This document shows positions 26,719 through 34,932 of a DNA stretch of 41,599 nucleotides, in pieces. Position 1 is the first letter of the stretch. Each line of letters opens with the position of its first letter. Made by a program: the position numbers and the translations under genes. Source of the DNA: Deltaproteobacteria bacterium (GTDB lineage Bacteria > Desulfobacterota > Syntrophia > Syntrophales > UBA5619). A model generated the notes under the pieces. The model was given only the letters and a program-made list of their open reading frames with translations. It made no database searches and was not told where the DNA came from. The stretch lies in the NCBI GenBank assembly GCA_021372415.1, contig JAJFUM010000179.1, positions 1 to 41,599 on the forward strand, written 5' to 3'.

Positions 26719-27882
26719 TCAGAATGCCTCCCGATAGACGGCCAGGACCTCCTCCGCATCCAGGACCGGCCGCGGGTTGTTGACGATCGCCCCATCGGAG
26801 AGGCTGAGCGCCGCGGCCCTGGTCAAATCCTCCTCCTTAACGCCCGCCTGGGAGAGCCGCTCGGGATGGCCGATCCGGACGAGAAAGGAACGGATCGCCG
26901 AGACGGCTGCCTCCGCGGCCTCCCGTTCCCCCATCCCCCTCTCCCGCGCTCCCAGGGCCTCGGCGGCCATGGCGTACGCCTCCGCTGCCTCCTCGAGATT
27001 GAAGGCCATTACATGGGGCAGGAGGATCCCGTTGGCGATCCCGTGGGGAACGCGGGCGACGGCCCCCAGCGAGTGGGCCATCGCATGGACCAGGCCGACC
27101 ATGGCGTTTCCGAATGCCCAGCCGGCCATCGTCGCGGCAAGCTGGACCTGGCCCCGGGCCGCCAGGTCGTGGCCGTTTTGCGTGCAGGCGGGCAGGTGCC
27201 GGTGCAGGAGACGGATGGCCTGCATGGCCAGCCCGTCGGCGATCGGCTCCCGCTGCACCGATTGGAGGGCCTCTACGGCATGGGTCATGGCATCCATTCC
27301 CGTCGAGGCCGTAAGCCCTGGCGGCAGCCCCTCGGTCATGACCGGATCGAGGATGGCGATCCTGGGGGTGTTGAAATACTCGACAATGAGGATCTTCTGC
27401 CCCTTTCTCTCGTCGAGGACCACGGCCATGCAGGTCACTTCACTCCCCGTACCCGCCGTCGTCGGGACGACGATATGGGGCGTCTGCGGCCGGGTGAGGA
27501 GCTGGATCCCCTCGATGGCCTCGAGTCCTCCCCCTTCGGTCAGGAGGATGCAGATCCCCTTTCCCGTGTCGATGACGCTCCCGCCGCCCACGCTGACGAC
27601 ACAGTCGGCGCCGCGTCCTCGGGCGTAGTCGGCGGCCCGGTTGATGACCCCCAGCCCGGTGTCCTGGGGGACGTCGTCCCAGATCCCCACGCACTGTCCG
27701 CCGAGCGCCTTGAGGATCCCTTCGACGAGTCCCGCCTTCCTCACCCCCGGGTCGGTCACGACCAGCGCGCGGCTGCAGCCGAGACCTGCCATCTCCGCCC
27801 CGACGTCACGCGCAGTCCCGGCACCGAAGACCACCTTGGTCGGGCCAAAGTAGACAAACGACAAATCCCGATCATATGCCAT
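26719..27882 (-). CDS. Iron-containing alcohol dehydrogenase
   Basis: A group III NAD(P)-dependent alcohol dehydrogenase, 387 residues, interconverting an alcohol and an aldehyde. The N-terminal Rossmann-like domain contains FGPTKVVFGAGT and the nucleotide motif GGGSVIDTGKG. PTTAGTGSEVT and GMDAMTHAVEAL are family signatures. The metal-binding histidines lie in GLVHAMAHSLGAV and PHGIANGILLPH. Length and motifs are complete. It lies between the two SCP2-like genes (1-base and 34-base gaps) downstream of the aldehyde:ferredoxin oxidoreductase, so acid-aldehyde-alcohol interconversion is the natural reading. The chain length of the substrate is unknown. Confidence 0.95.
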   Translation of the reverse strand: MAYDRDLSFVYFGPTKVVFGAGTARDVGAEMAGLGCSRALVVTDPGVRKAGLVEGILKALGGQCVGIWDDVPQDTGLGVINRAADYARGRGADCVVSVGGGSVIDTGKGICILLTEGGGLEAIEGIQLLTRPQTPHIVVPTTAGTGSEVTCMAVVLDERKGQKILIVEYFNTPRIAILDPVMTEGLPPGLTASTGMDAMTHAVEALQSVQREPIADGLAMQAIRLLHRHLPACTQNGHDLAARGQVQLAATMAGWAFGNAMVGLVHAMAHSLGAVARVPHGIANGILLPHVMAFNLEEAAEAYAMAAEALGARERGMGEREAAEAAVSAIRSFLVRIGHPERLSQAGVKEEDLTRAAALSLSDGAIVNNPRPVLDAEEVLAVYREAF

Positions 27883-27916
27883 GGAACCTTCCTCCCGCGG
27901 CAGGATGCCGCCCCGC

Positions 27917-28342
27917 TCAGGCCTCGTCCGGCCAGAGGGTTTCGATCTCGCAGAGCAGGTCGATCACCTTGTTGACGGTTTTGATGTTCCGGACCACGTA
28001 GGTCAGATCCCCCTTGAGCTTGATCTTCCCCTGCATGAGGGCCTTGGTGGCATCGACTTCCTTCTTGGCCACCTGCTTCCAGCGGACGTAGTCGCCGGAC
28101 ATGACGAACTTGGCGCTTTCCGCCTTTGCCTTGTCGCAGATCAGAAAATCCAGGACATCGCCGTGCCAGTAGTCTGTGAAGAGGTAAATCGTCTCGGGGA
28201 TCCCCTTCGCGGGATCGGCATTCACGATGATCGAGACGCTCCCCTCCCAGTTCTTGGCAATCTCCTTGTACTCATGCGATTCCGAGATCTTCCGCTTCCA
28301 CACATCGAGCCACTCCTGTGTCATTGCCGGGTATCCTGCCAT
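27917..28342 (-). CDS. SCP2-like (sterol carrier/lipid-binding fold) protein, copy 1
   Basis: A 141-residue soluble SCP2-domain candidate. After a helical N-terminus (EWLDVWKRKISES) come strands (GSVSIIVNADP, TIYLFTDYWHGDV) and the characteristic end: KFVMSGDYVRWKQV, then ALMQGKIKLKGDLTYVV and a final amphipathic helix. The ATG at 28342-28340 has AGGAGG five to six bases upstream, which overrules the longer ORF. It stands between the aldehyde oxidoreductase (91-base gap) and the alcohol dehydrogenase (34-base gap). It may present a hydrophobic aldehyde or acid to these enzymes; that is inference. It is not closely similar to copy 2. Confidence 0.72.
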   Translation of the reverse strand: MAGYPAMTQEWLDVWKRKISESHEYKEIAKNWEGSVSIIVNADPAKGIPETIYLFTDYWHGDVLDFLICDKAKAESAKFVMSGDYVRWKQVAKKEVDATKALMQGKIKLKGDLTYVVRNIKTVNKVIDLLCEIETLWPDEA

Positions 28343-28433
28343 GGCTGCCTCCTTGACATGAGATGATGGTCTTGCTGTTGGCTCCTTTTTCTTTTCGCAT
28401 AACCGAAGGGGAACGAGACGCCGCTCCCTTTTT

Positions 28434-30293
28434 TCAGGGATAAAGACGCACCCGGAGTTCGTCGAGCCCCAGTTCTCCGAGCTTCTCAGCCCGCGGGAAG
28501 CCTCGTTCATCCAGGCCCCGCAGGGCGTAGTATTCATGCTTGAGCCTCTCCACGTCGGGGACCGACCCGGCACCGGCGCCCTCCGCAAGGGGCGTCAGGA
28601 TCCGCTTGGGCAGGGCATCGTCTCCGGCCCTCACCCCCAGGAGGTTGTTGATCCCCCGCTTGAGGGTCCAGTCCCGGGCCCCGCAGGTCATCAGGTCGGC
28701 AAAGGTGAAGTCGAAGCCGGTGATCGCGTTGAAGGCGTCGCGGATCGTTTCGGGTTTGAGGCAGTCCGTGAGGTAATGACAGAGGGAAAGCGAATTTCCG
28801 AGGATCCCGTAGTTTTCCGAGTGGAAGACGAGCTCCGCCTTTCCCTCGCTCGTCGTCCCCTGGTAGTCGTCCTTCATGGGGAAGAGCTGGGGCCAGGAGG
28901 CCATCCCCTGTTCCGTGGCCAGGACCGCATGCTGGAGGTGGCAGGCCCCCCGGTTCGACATCATGTAGGCCAGCCCCATTCCGTGGAATCCCCTGGGGTC
29001 GTGCATGGGAAGCTCCAGCCCTTTGACATGGACAACGGCGTCGACGGCCTCGCCGCCGATCCGCTCGGCCGCCCGGAGACTCCCCTCGGCGAGCTGATCG
29101 CCGAACCCCTCCCGCCGGGCGATCCGGTTCAGGAGCGTCAGGACCGTCTCCATGTTGCCCCAGGCTAGGTCGAGGCCGCCGGCGGCCTCCCTCGTCAGGA
29201 GCCCCTTTTCGGTCATCTCCATCGCCCAGGCGATCGCGGCCCCGCAGCTGATCGTGTCCATGCCGTAGCGGTTGCACAACTCGTTGGCCTTGATGACCCC
29301 AGCCAAGTCCCGGTTCATGATCATCGTCCCGAAGGTGGCGCAGGTCTCGTACTCAGGCCCCGGCCCCTCCTCGGTCCGGAAGGGGCCGTCAGGGACCCTG
29401 ACAACCCGCTTGCAGGCGATCGGACAGTGGGTACAGGCGTGGGCGCGGGTGAGGTAGGTTTCGGAAAGGGTGGGGCCGCTGAGCGCGGTGGCCAATTCGA
29501 AGTCTTCTCCCACGCTCCAGTTCCGGACGGGCACGTCGCCGTTGATCATGCCGATGTCCATGTTCGCGTCGGAGCCCATGGCATGGAGCGAACCGGCCAG
29601 GGCCGACTCCTTGATTTCCAGGAAGGCCTCCTTCTGGATTTCCCGGAAACGCACCTCGTCGGCCTTGTCCGCTTTCCCATCCCCCCGGACCGAGATCGCC
29701 TTGAGCCTCTTGGCCCCCATGACTGCCCCAAGGCCCGTCCGGCCCACAAAGTGACCCTTGTCGTTGCCGATCGCCGCGAAGCGCACGAGGTTCTCGCCGG
29801 CCTGGCCGATGGCCAGGACCTTGACGGCCCGATCGCGCTCCTTGAGCCGGTCGGTGGTTTCGTAGGTGTCCGTCCCCCAGAGATCTGCGGCATTGGTCAG
29901 CGATGCCCGGCCGTCCAGGATGGAAAGGACGACCGGTGCCTCCGAACGGCCGGTGATCACGATCCCGTCGTAGCCGGCCTTCTTGAGTTCCGGACCGAAG
30001 GTCCCGCCGCAGGCCGACTCCCCCCAGATCCCCGTAAGTGGGGATCTGGCGCAGACCGCAAAGCGCGACGTCCCCGGGAAGCCGCTGCCCACCATGGGTC
30101 CGGTCATGATCATGAGCGGACTCTCCGGGGCGAAGGGATCGGCCTCAAGCGGAAAACCCTTCAGATAGAGCCAAGCCCCCAGAGCGCTCCCGCCGATGAA
30201 TTTCCTCAGGAGTGTTTCTTCGACGGTGAAATCGGAACAGAGCCCGGCGGTCAGATCGACGCGCAGAAAACGCCCGGCATACCCCTTGGCCAT
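28434..30293 (-). CDS. aor: Aldehyde:ferredoxin oxidoreductase (tungsten-pterin)
   Basis: A tungstopterin enzyme that oxidises aldehydes to acids with ferredoxin, or reduces acids in the reverse direction. It is 619 residues. The N-terminal domain begins GYAGRFLRVDLT and has FIGGSALGAWL and GRTGLGAVMGAK. The cluster ligands are Cys287, Cys290 and Cys294 (ACTHCPIACK) with Cys505 (SLSLCHYL), at spacing very like the Pyrococcus enzyme. The pterin-binding segment is HDPRGFHGMGLAYM followed by SNRGACH. GGAGGAGGG precedes the ATG. It heads the AOR-SCP2-ADH-SCP2 operon. The two ferredoxin clusters encoded at 10315-10488 would suit it as partner. Subfamily substrate preference is not readable. Confidence 0.95.
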   Translation of the reverse strand: MAKGYAGRFLRVDLTAGLCSDFTVEETLLRKFIGGSALGAWLYLKGFPLEADPFAPESPLMIMTGPMVGSGFPGTSRFAVCARSPLTGIWGESACGGTFGPELKKAGYDGIVITGRSEAPVVLSILDGRASLTNAADLWGTDTYETTDRLKERDRAVKVLAIGQAGENLVRFAAIGNDKGHFVGRTGLGAVMGAKRLKAISVRGDGKADKADEVRFREIQKEAFLEIKESALAGSLHAMGSDANMDIGMINGDVPVRNWSVGEDFELATALSGPTLSETYLTRAHACTHCPIACKRVVRVPDGPFRTEEGPGPEYETCATFGTMIMNRDLAGVIKANELCNRYGMDTISCGAAIAWAMEMTEKGLLTREAAGGLDLAWGNMETVLTLLNRIARREGFGDQLAEGSLRAAERIGGEAVDAVVHVKGLELPMHDPRGFHGMGLAYMMSNRGACHLQHAVLATEQGMASWPQLFPMKDDYQGTTSEGKAELVFHSENYGILGNSLSLCHYLTDCLKPETIRDAFNAITGFDFTFADLMTCGARDWTLKRGINNLLGVRAGDDALPKRILTPLAEGAGAGSVPDVERLKHEYYALRGLDERGFPRAEKLGELGLDELRVRLYP

Positions 30294-30399
30294 GGTTCCC
30301 TCCTCCCAAGCTTCAAGACGTATGTACCAACGATGACGGAGACCGTTTCAAACCCGGCATCACGGTTTTTTCTTCATTGAGTGAAATGCGCAGAGACAG

Positions 30400-30444
30400 G
30401 TGGTGTTCAATTGACTATCACATCTCTCGGTTAAAGTCCACCAC
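30400..30444. promoter_or_regulatory. Imperfect inverted repeat upstream of the aldehyde oxidoreductase operon
   Basis: GTGGTG (30400-30405) and CACCAC (30439-30444) enclose TTGAC (30411-30415) and GTTAA (30430-30434), which also pair with one wobble. It lies about 110-150 bases upstream of the operon start in a 286-base gap (30294-30579) that is less GC-rich than its surroundings and has no gene. It could be an operator; no convincing promoter was found near it. Confidence 0.28.
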
Positions 30445-30579
30445 ATTGGAATTCGAAATTCCCGAGCATGCGGGAAACCACCATCGATCCCCGGAAGCCT
30501 CCGATCCGCCGCTTCCTCAGAGCTGCAAACGCTCCCGTGAGGACGGGAAAGTACAGTGGCGGCGACGGATGCAGGCCGA

Positions 30580-31416
30580 TTAAAGGATGAAGGGAAAAGG
30601 GGGAAGCGTGAGCGGATTGAGGCGGTCACCCTCGTAGAGGACCTGGGCGAGGAAGAGACCCGACGGGGGCGCCGTGCAGCGTGCGGGAACCGGCGAAGCC
30701 GAGGTCAGCATCCCCTCGATCTCGGCCCGGGACAGGGCCCCCCGGCCCGCCTCGACCAGGATGCCGACGATGCGACGGACCATCTTCCAGAGGAAGTGGG
30801 AACCGGCGATCCGAAAAACGATCAGGTCCCCCCAGGAGACGAATTCCGTCTGATCGATCTGGACTTCTGTGGAGAGATGTTTGTCGATCCGCCTGTCGGC
30901 GAAGGAGGCGAAGTCGTGGAATCCTCGGAACACCTCTGCTGTCGTCCTCATAAGGTCGAGATCGAGATTGTCCTTCACCCACCAGACGTATCGTTTGCCG
31001 AAGGCGGTCCGTGAACGCGAGATCAGGTAGAGGTAGCTCCTCCCTCTCGCATCGTGACGGGCATGGAATTTGGCCGGGGCCTCCTCGACGGCAAGGACGT
31101 TGACGGGGGCAGGCAGAAGATCGTTCAGCCCGTAGAGGATCTTCTGCGGCGCCAGCGGGTGCGGGGCCTCCAGGTGGGCAACCTGGGCCAGGGCGTGGAC
31201 GCCGGCATCGGTCCGGCCTGCCCCCTGAATCTCCACGTCGGCGCCGAAGAGCTCCCTGGCCGTTGCGATCAGTGTCCCCTGGATGCTCCGTGCGTTGGCC
31301 TGCATCTGCCAGCCGCTGAAACCCGTTCCGTCATACTCGATCACCAGTCGGTACCGGCATCGGGACGCCGTCGAGCCTGTCCTCGTTCTTCCTGTCCGGA
31401 CCTGTTTTCGGTTCAT
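30580..31416 (-). CDS. truA: tRNA pseudouridine(38-40) synthase
   Basis: Converts uridines 38, 39 and 40 of the tRNA anticodon arm to pseudouridine. It is 278 residues. The catalytic Asp70 lies in GAGRTDAGVHA, preceded by RLVIEYDGTGFSGWQ and RSIQGTL. FHARHDARGRSYLYLI and the later GSHFLWKMVRRIVG are further TruA signatures. The first 20 residues are basic and variable. The ATG at 31416 overlaps the stop of the NlpC/P60 gene as ATGA, so translation is probably coupled although the functions look unrelated. Confidence 0.96.
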   Translation of the reverse strand: MNRKQVRTGRTRTGSTASRCRYRLVIEYDGTGFSGWQMQANARSIQGTLIATARELFGADVEIQGAGRTDAGVHALAQVAHLEAPHPLAPQKILYGLNDLLPAPVNVLAVEEAPAKFHARHDARGRSYLYLISRSRTAFGKRYVWWVKDNLDLDLMRTTAEVFRGFHDFASFADRRIDKHLSTEVQIDQTEFVSWGDLIVFRIAGSHFLWKMVRRIVGILVEAGRGALSRAEIEGMLTSASPVPARCTAPPSGLFLAQVLYEGDRLNPLTLPPFPFIL

Positions 31417-32771
31417 GGCGCTTCTCCAGGCAGCGAGACACCATCCTCGGGCGGTTCTCCTAGAAAGGTCATCACCTCGACATCGCTCCGGGGGAGATCC
31501 GGGCCGGAGAGTTCACGCCCCGGCCGGAGCGTCGTCACCGCAGCCCGCCCTACGATGAGCTTCCCTCTGTTGCCCTTGGCGTCCCGCGTCTTGACACTCC
31601 AGAAACTGTGGAAGATCAGGGGCCGTCCCTGATGAACGCCGATGTAGAGCATGATATGCCCCGGCGTCCACAGGAGGGTCCGCCAGGGGATCCCTTCCCG
31701 GGCGATGCGGGCCTCCCTCTCGGCGGAGGCAAGCCCCCGAAGGCTGACAAAGCGTCCAGCCTCCGCCTGTTCTCTCGAATTGCGGGGGAGCCAGATCCCG
31801 AAAGGGGTGAAGATGTCCCGGATCAGGGCGGAGCAGTCCCTCTTGCCATCCATTCCTCCCCATCCGTAGGGTTGGCCGCTCAACTCCGCGGCGAGCCGCG
31901 CCACATTGCGCGGGGTCAGCGGCAGGGGTTTGTCCGCAGCGGCATCCTTCGGAATCCACGCCTTTCGGAGCCGTGCGTTTCCCTGGCTGTCCCGCTCCGC
32001 CGTCAGGATCCAGATGCGGTTCGACTCTTCACCGATCTTGGGGAACAGGGCACCCAGCGGCAGAGGGAGAAGTGCGACACCTTTTTCATCCCGGACGGGC
32101 ACACGGTCGCGAACGATCGCCGCATAGCGGCCGCATTCCCAACTCCGGATGAAATCCGGATCCACCTTGGCCAGATCCTTCACCGGCACCCAGCCGAGGG
32201 CGTAGCCATTCTCTGCCAGGAGCCACTCCCGATCGCGGCTGATCTGGGTCACCAGGACAGGTGTGCCCGCTGGAGCCGAAGATTCCTGGAGATTGTCGAA
32301 GGGGTTGTTCTGGCCCTGCCGCCGGGGATAGAGGGAATGGGATTCCCTGGTGGGCAGAACGCGAAAATCGATCCTTCTGACGGCGATGGCTGGAAATCCG
32401 CCCTGCGGGTAGTCTTCGAGATGTGCGTTGCGGGCCATCTTCCGGACCCAGTCCGCCGGATGCCGTCGTCCGTCCTTTCCGTAGCCGGTCTTCTCACCGT
32501 ACTCTTTGAATCCCCAGGTGACCTGCTCCAAAGTGTGGCGGGGCATGCTCTGGTGCCAGGGGAGAAATGCGATCTCGTTGCTGATGGCATTCCATTCATC
32601 CTGCCGGGCAGGCGGCAGCAGAGAAAGATCCGCGTCGGATGCGCGAACGTAGGCAAGCGGATTCTGGTTGAGCTCGCCGATATCACGTATCGCCGCTGCC
32701 CATCCATCGATGCCTGACGAGACTAAGAGCAGCAACACCAGCACTGCCGGGATCGCGCTTCTTCTCTTCAA
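31413..32771 (-). CDS. SH3-domain NlpC/P60 family peptidase, exported
   Basis: A predicted cell-wall gamma-D-glutamyl-diamino acid endopeptidase, 452 residues. From a TTG at 32771 (GGGGGA just upstream) a signal peptide is evident: LKRRSAIPAVLVLLLLV, ending near DGWAAA. Two SH3-like domains follow (about residues 125-280; VLPTRESHSLYP, GWVPVKDLA, RDRVPVRDEKGV). The C-terminal NlpC/P60 domain has the nucleophile Cys313 in KRDCSALIRDIF, His372 in TPGHIMLYIG and a third polar residue near IFHSFW. The longer ORF from 32996 would bury the signal peptide. It should act on periplasmic peptidoglycan during growth or recycling. Confidence 0.88.
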   Translation of the reverse strand: MKRRSAIPAVLVLLLLVSSGIDGWAAAIRDIGELNQNPLAYVRASDADLSLLPPARQDEWNAISNEIAFLPWHQSMPRHTLEQVTWGFKEYGEKTGYGKDGRRHPADWVRKMARNAHLEDYPQGGFPAIAVRRIDFRVLPTRESHSLYPRRQGQNNPFDNLQESSAPAGTPVLVTQISRDREWLLAENGYALGWVPVKDLAKVDPDFIRSWECGRYAAIVRDRVPVRDEKGVALLPLPLGALFPKIGEESNRIWILTAERDSQGNARLRKAWIPKDAAADKPLPLTPRNVARLAAELSGQPYGWGGMDGKRDCSALIRDIFTPFGIWLPRNSREQAEAGRFVSLRGLASAEREARIAREGIPWRTLLWTPGHIMLYIGVHQGRPLIFHSFWSVKTRDAKGNRGKLIVGRAAVTTLRPGRELSGPDLPRSDVEVMTFLGEPPEDGVSLPGEAP

Positions 32772-32983
32772 TGTTCCCCCATCGTCTTCAATTTTTCTCA
32801 CTCTAGATATTTTCAAAAAATCCTGCAATCCTTTTTCGGAAAATTCATCCATGCAAAAGATCATTTTTTTATGGCGTTCGCATGGAAAGCTTGGTATATT
32901 CACCGCAACTCGGTGGTCCGCTGGGGCACCGACTCCGGCATGAGTTCGAAAACCTCGACAGTGACGCAGGAGGCCGCAACGCC

Positions 32984-33469
32984 ATGATCTCGGCAAATCG
33001 ACTGAAGGCGTTCGAGTTCTTCAGGGGTTTCGGAAATGAGCAACTGGAGCAGCTGGCTGTGTTGGCCACTGAAGAGATTTATGATGCCGGCGCCCAGGTG
33101 CACAGAAGCGGAGACACGGCCAGGGCCCTGTTCATGATCGAAGAGGGCAAGGTGGTCCTCATCATGGACAGTCGCCTGAGTCCGCACAAGCCCCCGATGC
33201 AGGTGACCGTCGATGTTGTCACCAAGGGGGACTCGATGGGTTGGTCGGCTGTCGTGGAGCCTTATGCATACACGCTCGGTGCCCTTTGTATCGACCGGAC
33301 CAGGATCATCGCCATCGATGCAGCCGGAATCCGAAAACTCATGGAGGAGGACAAGGCCCTGGGCTACCAGATCATGAAGGCCGCCGCCAGGGTCATCTCC
33401 CATCGTCTCACCCACACTCGAATCATCCTGGTGGGAGAACGGGGCCTCTCGATGAAGAACGAATACTGA
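32984..33469 (+). CDS. Cyclic-nucleotide-binding-fold protein without DNA-binding domain
   Basis: A 161-residue single-domain protein of the CRP/cNMP-binding fold. It starts with LKAFEFFRGFGNEQLEQLA, then EIYDAGAQVHRSGDTARALFMIEEGKV, the usual beta-roll opening. The phosphate-binding cassette, normally GE-x-L-R-A, reads KGDSMGWSAVVEP followed by YAYTLGA, with no Arg where cAMP is gripped, so cAMP binding is doubtful. There is no C-terminal helix-turn-helix. The ATG at 32984 follows AGGAGG by ten bases. It may sense another ligand or serve as a subunit. The genes after it (ferritin-like fragment, arginine decarboxylase, nitroreductase) run the same way with short gaps. Confidence 0.82.
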   Translation: MISANRLKAFEFFRGFGNEQLEQLAVLATEEIYDAGAQVHRSGDTARALFMIEEGKVVLIMDSRLSPHKPPMQVTVDVVTKGDSMGWSAVVEPYAYTLGALCIDRTRIIAIDAAGIRKLMEEDKALGYQIMKAAARVISHRLTHTRIILVGERGLSMKNEY

Positions 33470-33503
33470 CGTTCTTTTGCAACGGAACGCGAGGATCGTG
33501 AAC

Positions 33504-33680
33504 ATGAGCGAAGTGGAATCCGTTATCGAAAGGGCAGTCGCCAGCGAACAAGAGGCCTACGACTTCTACATGGGCCTCGACATATTTGTCTTTTCCACAG
33601 ACAGCCGGCGGCCAGCGCTTCGGCAGTTGAAAGGCGGCAGGGGTATTCTCGGCGCAGAGGTCGGGGAGGCGATGAATTAG
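33504..33680 (+). pseudogene. Truncated ferritin-like/rubrerythrin-type ORF
   Basis: A 58-residue ORF. The first 26 residues, [24 protein letters not shown], look like the first helix of a ferritin-like (rubrerythrin-type) di-iron domain, with the ExxxxxFY pattern. The remaining part ([15 protein letters not shown] and on) does not continue the four-helix bundle and lacks the second-helix ExxH ligand set. No other frame restores it within the next 100 bases. It ends two bases before the arginine decarboxylase start. It is probably a remnant left by deletion, or a short protein using the space as a translational leader. Confidence 0.5.
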
Positions 33681-33682
33681 CG

Positions 33683-34231
33683 ATGCGGGATTTGGTTCCG
33701 AGCAAGATCTTCTTCACCAAGGGCGTCGGCACCCACAAGGACGAGCTCCACTCTTTCGAACGGGCACTCAGGGATGCAGGGATAGAGAAGTGCAACCTCG
33801 TCCAGGTTTCCAGCATCTTCCCTCCGGGCTGCCGGATGATCTCCAAGACCCAGGGGCTCAAGAAACTGGTACCGGGGGGCATCACCTTCTGCGTGCTGAG
33901 CCGCTGCTGCAGCAACGAACCCAAACGTCTGTTGGCCGCATCGGTCGGATGCGCGATTCCGGCCGATCATGCCTCCTACGGTTATATCAGCGAACACCAC
34001 TCCTTCGGCCAGACCGAAAAACAGGCGGGAGACTACGCGGAAGACATGGCCGCGGCCATGCTGGCCTCGACGCTGGGAATCGATTTCAATGTGGATGAAA
34101 GTTGGGACGAAAAAAAGGAGATCTTCAAGATCAGCGGCAAGATCGTTATGACCCGGAACGTCACCCAATCGACGATCGTGAAAAACAGCGGATACACCAC
34201 GGTCATTGCCGCAGCGGTCTTCCTGTTCTAG
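33683..34231 (+). CDS. pdaD: Pyruvoyl-dependent arginine decarboxylase
   Basis: Makes agmatine and CO2 from arginine, the first step of an agmatine route to putrescine. It is 182 residues, as in archaeal and chlamydial PvlArgDC. The proenzyme self-cleaves at a Ser-Ser pair: VSSIFPPG with Ser43-Ser44, where Ser44 becomes the pyruvoyl group. The surrounding [33 protein letters not shown] and [16 protein letters not shown] segments are typical. The start is the ATG at 33683, two bases after the previous stop. No agmatinase or agmatine deiminase is in the window. A small hairpin (GCCGG/CCGGC) separates it from the nitroreductase gene. Confidence 0.93.
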   Translation: MRDLVPSKIFFTKGVGTHKDELHSFERALRDAGIEKCNLVQVSSIFPPGCRMISKTQGLKKLVPGGITFCVLSRCCSNEPKRLLAASVGCAIPADHASYGYISEHHSFGQTEKQAGDYAEDMAAAMLASTLGIDFNVDESWDEKKEIFKISGKIVMTRNVTQSTIVKNSGYTTVIAAAVFLF

Positions 34232-34266
34232 ACGTTGCCGGGATAGAGTCCGGCATGAGGAGGAGA

Positions 34267-34932
34267 ATGGAACTCTTTCAGGCTGTCACTTCGCGCAGGA
34301 GCATCCGGAAATTCAAGAAGGATCCAGTCCCGGAGGCGCTCATCCGAGAGATCCTGGATGCGGCGCGCTGGTCTCCGTCCTGGGGAAATACCCAGCCCTG
34401 GGAGATCGTGGTCGTTTCCGGCGAATCTCTGGAACGCCTCCGCAGGGCCAATCAACAGAGGATCCTCGACAAGGCGATCCCCGAACCGGACACCCCGATG
34501 CCCGGCATCTGGCCGGAAACCTTGAAACGGCGATACACGGAGGTGGGGAAAAGGGTCCTGACCTCCCTTCAGATCGCCCGTGAGGATCGGGAGGCCAGAG
34601 ACCGCTACACCGCCGACATGTTCGCCTTTTTCGATGCCCCCTGTCTGCTGCTCTTCCTGGTGGACAAGACCCTCTCCCGGGAATATGCGATGCTGGATAT
34701 CGGCGCGGTCCTGCAGACCGCCTGTCTGTTGATCCACGCCCGGGGGTTGGGGAGCTGCATCATGGCAGCCTCGGTCAGCTATCCGGACGCCATCCGCGAG
34801 ATCGTCCCCATCCCGGAGGGGAGGGCCGTTATCATCGGCGCCGCCCTGGGCTATCCAGAACAGGATGCGCCGATCAACCGCTTTGTCCGGGAACGGGCGA
34901 CCCCGGACGAGTTTACCACCTGGGTCAGGTGA
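34267..34932 (+). CDS. Nitroreductase-family FMN oxidoreductase
   Basis: A 221-residue flavin enzyme of the nitroreductase family, which use NAD(P)H to reduce nitro groups, quinones or flavins. The N-terminus has the FMN-phosphate segment SRRSIRKFKKDPVP and then LDAARWSPSWGNTQPWEIVVV. Later LDIGAVLQTACLLIHARGLGSC and VIIGAALGYPEQD complete the fold. The ATG at 34267 directly follows GAGGAGGAGA; the ATG at 34255 is an alternative. It is adjacent to an alpha/beta hydrolase gene with zero spacing, so the two are likely co-expressed. The true substrate is unknown. Confidence 0.9.
   Translation: MELFQAVTSRRSIRKFKKDPVPEALIREILDAARWSPSWGNTQPWEIVVVSGESLERLRRANQQRILDKAIPEPDTPMPGIWPETLKRRYTEVGKRVLTSLQIAREDREARDRYTADMFAFFDAPCLLLFLVDKTLSREYAMLDIGAVLQTACLLIHARGLGSCIMAASVSYPDAIREIVPIPEGRAVIIGAALGYPEQDAPINRFVRERATPDEFTTWVR

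Noticed and set aside
32872-32900. TATATT as a -10 for the cNMP-fold gene
   Set aside because: The sequence 17 bases upstream (TGGCGT) is not a -35, so the site is not supported.
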